DNA of 8,155 bases from Sporomusaceae bacterium UBA1887 (GTDB lineage Bacteria > Bacillota > Negativicutes > Sporomusales > DSM-15969): assembly GCA_002337925.1 (NCBI GenBank), contig DDHB01000006.1, positions 11,716-19,870 of the forward strand. The letters are read 5' to 3'. Numbering within the stretch: position 1 is the stretch's first letter; each line of letters begins with the position of its first letter. Shown in pieces: positions 7,089 through 8,155 of this stretch. Position numbers and translations under genes: made by a program. The notes beneath the pieces were generated by a model, which was not told the DNA's origin, searched no databases, and worked only from the letters and a program-made list of their open reading frames with translations.

Positions 7089-7128
7089 TACAGCCATTGA
7101 TCACGCGAAAGGCGGATCAATGGCTGTA
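7089..7128. repeat. 14-bp perfect inverted repeat: weak terminator of the PPOX gene or activator-binding site
   Basis: TACAGCCATTGATC (7089-7102) and GATCAATGGCTGTA (7115-7128) flank a 12-nt centre. It lies 16 nt past the stop of the flavoprotein gene, where a terminator is expected. However, the minus-strand tail (AATCATTATATG) is not a clear U-run. It also lies about 58-97 bp upstream of the predicted sigma-54 start point, a distance typical of enhancer-binding protein sites. Both roles remain possible. Confidence 0.75.
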
Positions 7129-7144
7129 TGCAAACCTGCTGTTA

Positions 7145-7675
7145 TTACATTTTCAGGCTAAATAGATCCTTGGGCTCCGCCGAATTCTCCTTGGCTGTCA
7201 TTTCCTGTGGCGTTATCCGGTAAACGGCAACCCCATTACCATCGTGTGAAGAGCGATACTTCTCAATCAAGGTACTGGATAACGTATTGCTGTAATACTT
7301 TGGCATAAATTTATCAAGCATCTTCTGCAAAACGGCAGCAGACTCTGCAAAGTCAGTTACTTTTTCAGCCTTTCCAAAAAGCATTACGCTCATATATGCC
7401 GTATCAGCATGACAGGGTACCGGATCAGTCACTGTCCCCTCTTCCTTATAGACTGTGAAACAAACCTGTGGCTCCTTGGAAAGAATGGTTACCTTTCTAC
7501 CCGAACCCATGCCATGAAAGTAAACGGAGCCGTTGTACCATACATAATTTACGGGAACGCCGTAGGGAAGTCCGTCACTCACCATTCCGACCACGCCAAC
7601 TCTTTCCCTCAAAAGAAAAGCTTCAATTTTCTCCTGATCGGTGCAGTTTCGTTTCGTATAGCTTACCTGATGCAT
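7145..7675 (-). CDS. Pyridoxamine 5'-phosphate oxidase-family (NimA-like) FMN-binding protein
   Basis: The 176-aa product has the split-barrel flavin-binding fold of the PPOX-like family, the branch that includes NimA nitroimidazole-resistance proteins. The visible pattern is an N-terminal helix, then GVVGMVSDGLPYGVPVNYVW and a YFHGMGSGRKVTIL segment at about 52-65. In this family the His-Gly and GRK motif contributes to FMN phosphate binding. A following strand holds VCFTVYKE. Length is within the usual 150-180 aa range and no domain is missing. The likely activity is a flavin-dependent reduction of an unknown substrate in the cytosol; the exact substrate cannot be told, and nitroimidazole resistance should not be assumed. 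ATG 7675 is preceded by AGAGGGTG (7684-7691). It appears to be a single-gene unit between the GC-rich block and the 7089-7128 inverted repeat. Confidence 0.9.
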   Translation of the reverse strand: MHQVSYTKRNCTDQEKIEAFLLRERVGVVGMVSDGLPYGVPVNYVWYNGSVYFHGMGSGRKVTILSKEPQVCFTVYKEEGTVTDPVPCHADTAYMSVMLFGKAEKVTDFAESAAVLQKMLDKFMPKYYSNTLSSTLIEKYRSSHDGNGVAVYRITPQEMTAKENSAEPKDLFSLKM

Positions 7676-7725
7676 TAAAGAACACCCTCTCTGTCCATTT
7701 TTTCTACTTTTTATATTTCCCGCTC

Positions 7726-7756
7726 ACTATAAAAACTCCTGTTCCTTGTACTACAA
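7726..7756 (-). promoter_or_regulatory. Weak candidate promoter of the PPOX gene
   Basis: TATAGT (7726-7731) is a fair -10 element about 50 bp before the start codon. The best -35 match, TTGTAG (7751-7756), has a long 19-bp spacer and only three consensus bases. The AT-rich stretch 7692-7790 is otherwise featureless. Confidence 0.3.
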
Positions 7757-7796
7757 CATCCTTACTTATGCTTCTTTGTGATAATTTACTAATCAG

Positions 7797-8043
7797 GCAG
7801 GGGGAGCGCCGTTGCATAAGCGTTGGCTAAGCAGCAGCCTCGGAGCGTTGTAACAGCGCTGCTCCGATCGTTGATACGGCTTCATCTGCTGCGTTGCACC
7901 CGCAAGGGGTAGGCCGCATTTCTAAGGCACTAAAGTGCCAAGAAATTGCGCACTCGCTCCGAGCGCACCTTCCGTACTTCCAGTACAACTCCAGTTGCGT
8001 TCTCACTCCGCCTTGCAGCTAAAACCGTCTGAACGACCTCGCC
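7797..8043. repeat. GC-rich intergenic block with nested inverted repeats; likely dispersed repeat or structured RNA
   Basis: This 250-bp block is sharply richer in G and C than the AT-rich DNA on both sides and has no plausible gene. Imperfect 24-bp arms (7866-7889 and 8015-8038, 18 of 24 pairing) face each other across a 125-bp centre. The centre holds a hairpin, ATTTCT-aa-GGCAC-taaa-GTGCC-(aa)-GAAAT (7918-7946), and a second one around GCGCACTCG/CGAGCGC (7948-7966). An outer CGGAGC/GCTCCG pair (7841-7866) lies before it. CGTTG occurs at 7810, 7821, 7846, 7869 and 7892, the last four 23-25 bp apart. The architecture suggests a non-autonomous mobile or palindromic repeat, but copy number cannot be judged from one window. 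Confidence 0.55.
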
Positions 8044-8109
8044 TCAATGCTACTCTTATTGCCCCTATTTGAGTAAATTCTATTATAAATAAAACTATAA
8101 ATAAAACAA

Positions 8110-8137
8110 AAAAGCACTCACAGTTGTAAGTGCTTTT
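8110..8137 (-). terminator. Intrinsic terminator of a gene beyond the right edge
   Basis: AAAAGCACT (8110-8118) pairs with AGTGCTTTT (8129-8137). The stem extends inward by a pair that is G-U on the minus strand but C-A on the plus strand. The minus-strand tail reads TTTTTTGTTTTATTT. This indicates another leftward gene ending just outside the window. The stretch 8044-8109 is AT-rich with nothing else recognisable. Confidence 0.85.
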
Positions 8138-8155
8138 GTCTAATCAGCGACTTCC

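Noticed and set aside
7468..7830. Plus-strand frames opposite and upstream of the PPOX gene
   Set aside because: They overlap a well-supported gene on the other strand and run into the GC-rich block, with no ribosome site or family similarity.
7924..7942. TGGCAC followed by GTGCC on the minus strand as a sigma-54 promoter
   Set aside because: GG and GC are one base too close, and the site is simply the stem of a hairpin with no gene behind it.
7797..8043. CRISPR array or tRNA cluster in the GC-rich block
   Set aside because: There are no identical direct repeats with spacers. The CGTTG words are only five bases long and no cloverleaf with a T-loop motif is visible.

Overview
All convincing genes in this 8.2 kb window lie on the minus strand, so transcription runs from high to low coordinates. 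The genes look like those of a low-to-moderate GC Firmicute. Shine-Dalgarno sequences are strong, the topoisomerase III is very like the Bacillus protein, and there are two sigma-54 enhancer-binding proteins (EBPs) with PrpR_N, CBS and PAS sensor modules. That combination fits anaerobic, spore-forming Negativicutes (Sporomusa/Pelosinus-like) or Clostridia. The placement is inference, as no rRNA or other phylogenetic marker is present.

Layout from right to left. A terminator at 8110-8137 ends a gene outside the window. A GC-rich, structure-rich block without a gene (about 7797-8043) looks like an intergenic repeat or structured RNA. Next come a PPOX/NimA-type flavin-binding protein (7145-7675) and a long inverted repeat (7089-7128). 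Then comes a 90-aa orphan protein (6732-7004) preceded by a good match to a sigma-54 (-24/-12) promoter and followed by a strong terminator (6679-6721). After that lies a CBS-PAS-PAS-AAA+-Fis sigma-54 regulator (4511-6580), whose reading frame carries a TAA inside the first CBS domain; its terminator is at 4466-4500. A consensus sigma-A-type promoter (4418-4447) then drives a likely operon: a DUF1232 membrane protein, topB, and a second sigma-54 regulator with a PrpR_N sensor domain. That last gene runs off the left edge before its DNA-binding domain.

The most coherent story is a small sigma-54 unit: the orphan gene, its -24/-12 promoter, an inverted repeat at an enhancer-like distance, and an EBP immediately downstream that may control it. 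The regulator seems to be damaged, or altered at its sensor end, by a nonsense codon. The topB operon looks like housekeeping DNA maintenance with an unrelated regulator attached. I saw no CRISPR array, tRNA, rRNA, integrase or transposase.
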